DNA of 5,841 nt from Oscillospiraceae bacterium. Its GTDB lineage: Bacteria > Bacillota > Clostridia > Oscillospirales > Oscillospiraceae. Below the pieces are notes generated by a model that saw only the letters and a list, made by a program, of their open reading frames with translations, had not been told where the DNA came from and did no database searches. A program made the position numbers and the translations under genes. Below, one piece after another: positions 5,703 through 5,841 of this stretch (its first letter is position 1; every line of letters starts with the position of its first letter). The stretch covers positions 1-5,841 of the forward strand of contig JAEDNR010000098.1 in assembly GCA_016302405.1 (NCBI GenBank). The letters run 5' to 3'.

Positions 5703-5724
5703 AGCCGTTAATATGTTATCGGCT
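5703..5724. promoter_or_regulatory. 22-bp near-palindrome upstream of fucU, candidate operator
   Basis: AGCCG (5703-5707) and CGGCT (5720-5724) flank an AT-rich centre. The 22 bp match their own reverse complement at 18 positions. The site begins 18 bp upstream of the fucU ATG, just outside the ribosome site, where a bound protein would block transcription or initiation. Most AraC proteins bind direct repeats, so the binder could be another regulator. No convincing -10/-35 pair was found between 5685 and 5770. Confidence 0.45.
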
Positions 5725-5772
5725 GTTAACAAGCTGATCGTGAAATTGGGATTTAGCGGCGAGTTTTGGTAC

Positions 5773-5841
5773 GCGGGTGGTTAGATGCCTCGCCCCCCGC
5801 ACTTGTGAGGGGGGTGTCCCTGCGCTAGCGCAGGGACGGGG
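5773..5841 (+). repeat. GC-rich hairpin repeat, copy 3 (cut by the window edge)
   Basis: Same frame as copies 1 and 2: GCGGGTGGTTAGATGCCTCG, C6 (5793-5798), GCACTTGTGA, G6 (5809-5814), TG, then the variable hairpin GTCCCTGCG-CTAG-CGCAGGGAC (5816-5837), and GGGG running into the window end. The stem sequence is unrelated to those of copies 1 and 2 yet perfectly paired. It lies upstream of fucU, about 90 bp from its start. A head-to-head partner may lie beyond 5841, as with copies 1 and 2. Confidence 0.8.

Noticed and set aside
5685..5770. Sigma-A promoter for fucU
   Set aside because: TTCACG is an acceptable -35, but the hexamers 16-19 nt downstream are poor and TAACAT is 20 nt away, so no pair was good enough to call.

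Overview
This window carries a compact fucose-metabolism region, with every gene on the minus strand. Codons are rich in G/C at third positions, Shine-Dalgarno sites are clear, an AraC-type regulator is present, and intergenic DNA is crowded with short structured repeats. Together these suggest a GC-rich Clostridia genome, plausibly a gut Oscillospiraceae/Ruminococcaceae relative. That placement is an inference from style; there is no rRNA or other marker gene here.

Layout, in the direction of transcription (right to left): fucU (L-fucose mutarotase, 5684-5238) overlaps an AraC-family regulator (5241-4324) by 4 bp. A terminator-like structure follows, then a roughly 510-bp gene-free stretch with a second terminator-like hairpin, a good sigma-A-type promoter and a head-to-head pair of GC-rich hairpin repeats. 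Then come gmd (GDP-mannose 4,6-dehydratase, 3811-2768) and fcl (GDP-L-fucose synthase, 2765-1821), separated by 2 nt. A 334-bp gap filled by a nested inverted repeat and a 189-bp MITE-like element separates fcl from manC (mannose-1-phosphate guanylyltransferase with a C-terminal cupin domain, 1486-167). The leftmost 166 bp hold a degenerate repeat of the widespread GTCATTGCGA...GTGGCAATC type.

Function: ManC makes GDP-mannose from mannose-1-phosphate and GTP. Gmd dehydrates it to the 4-keto-6-deoxy sugar, and Fcl epimerises and reduces that to GDP-L-fucose, the donor for fucosylated surface glycans. Phosphomannomutase and fucosyltransferases are not in the window. FucU interconverts the anomers of free L-fucose, a catabolic or salvage step, and the coupled AraC-type protein is a good candidate for a fucose- or deoxysugar-responsive regulator. 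The window therefore juxtaposes de novo GDP-fucose synthesis and use of free fucose.

The protein-coding content belongs to known families. The least explained content is intergenic. Three copies of a repeat (3918-3978, 4150-4075 inverted, 5773-5841) share a conserved C6/G6 frame but carry variable hairpin stems that differ in sequence while staying perfectly paired. There are also two other unrelated inverted-repeat elements between fcl and manC, and a 22-bp near-palindrome just upstream of fucU.
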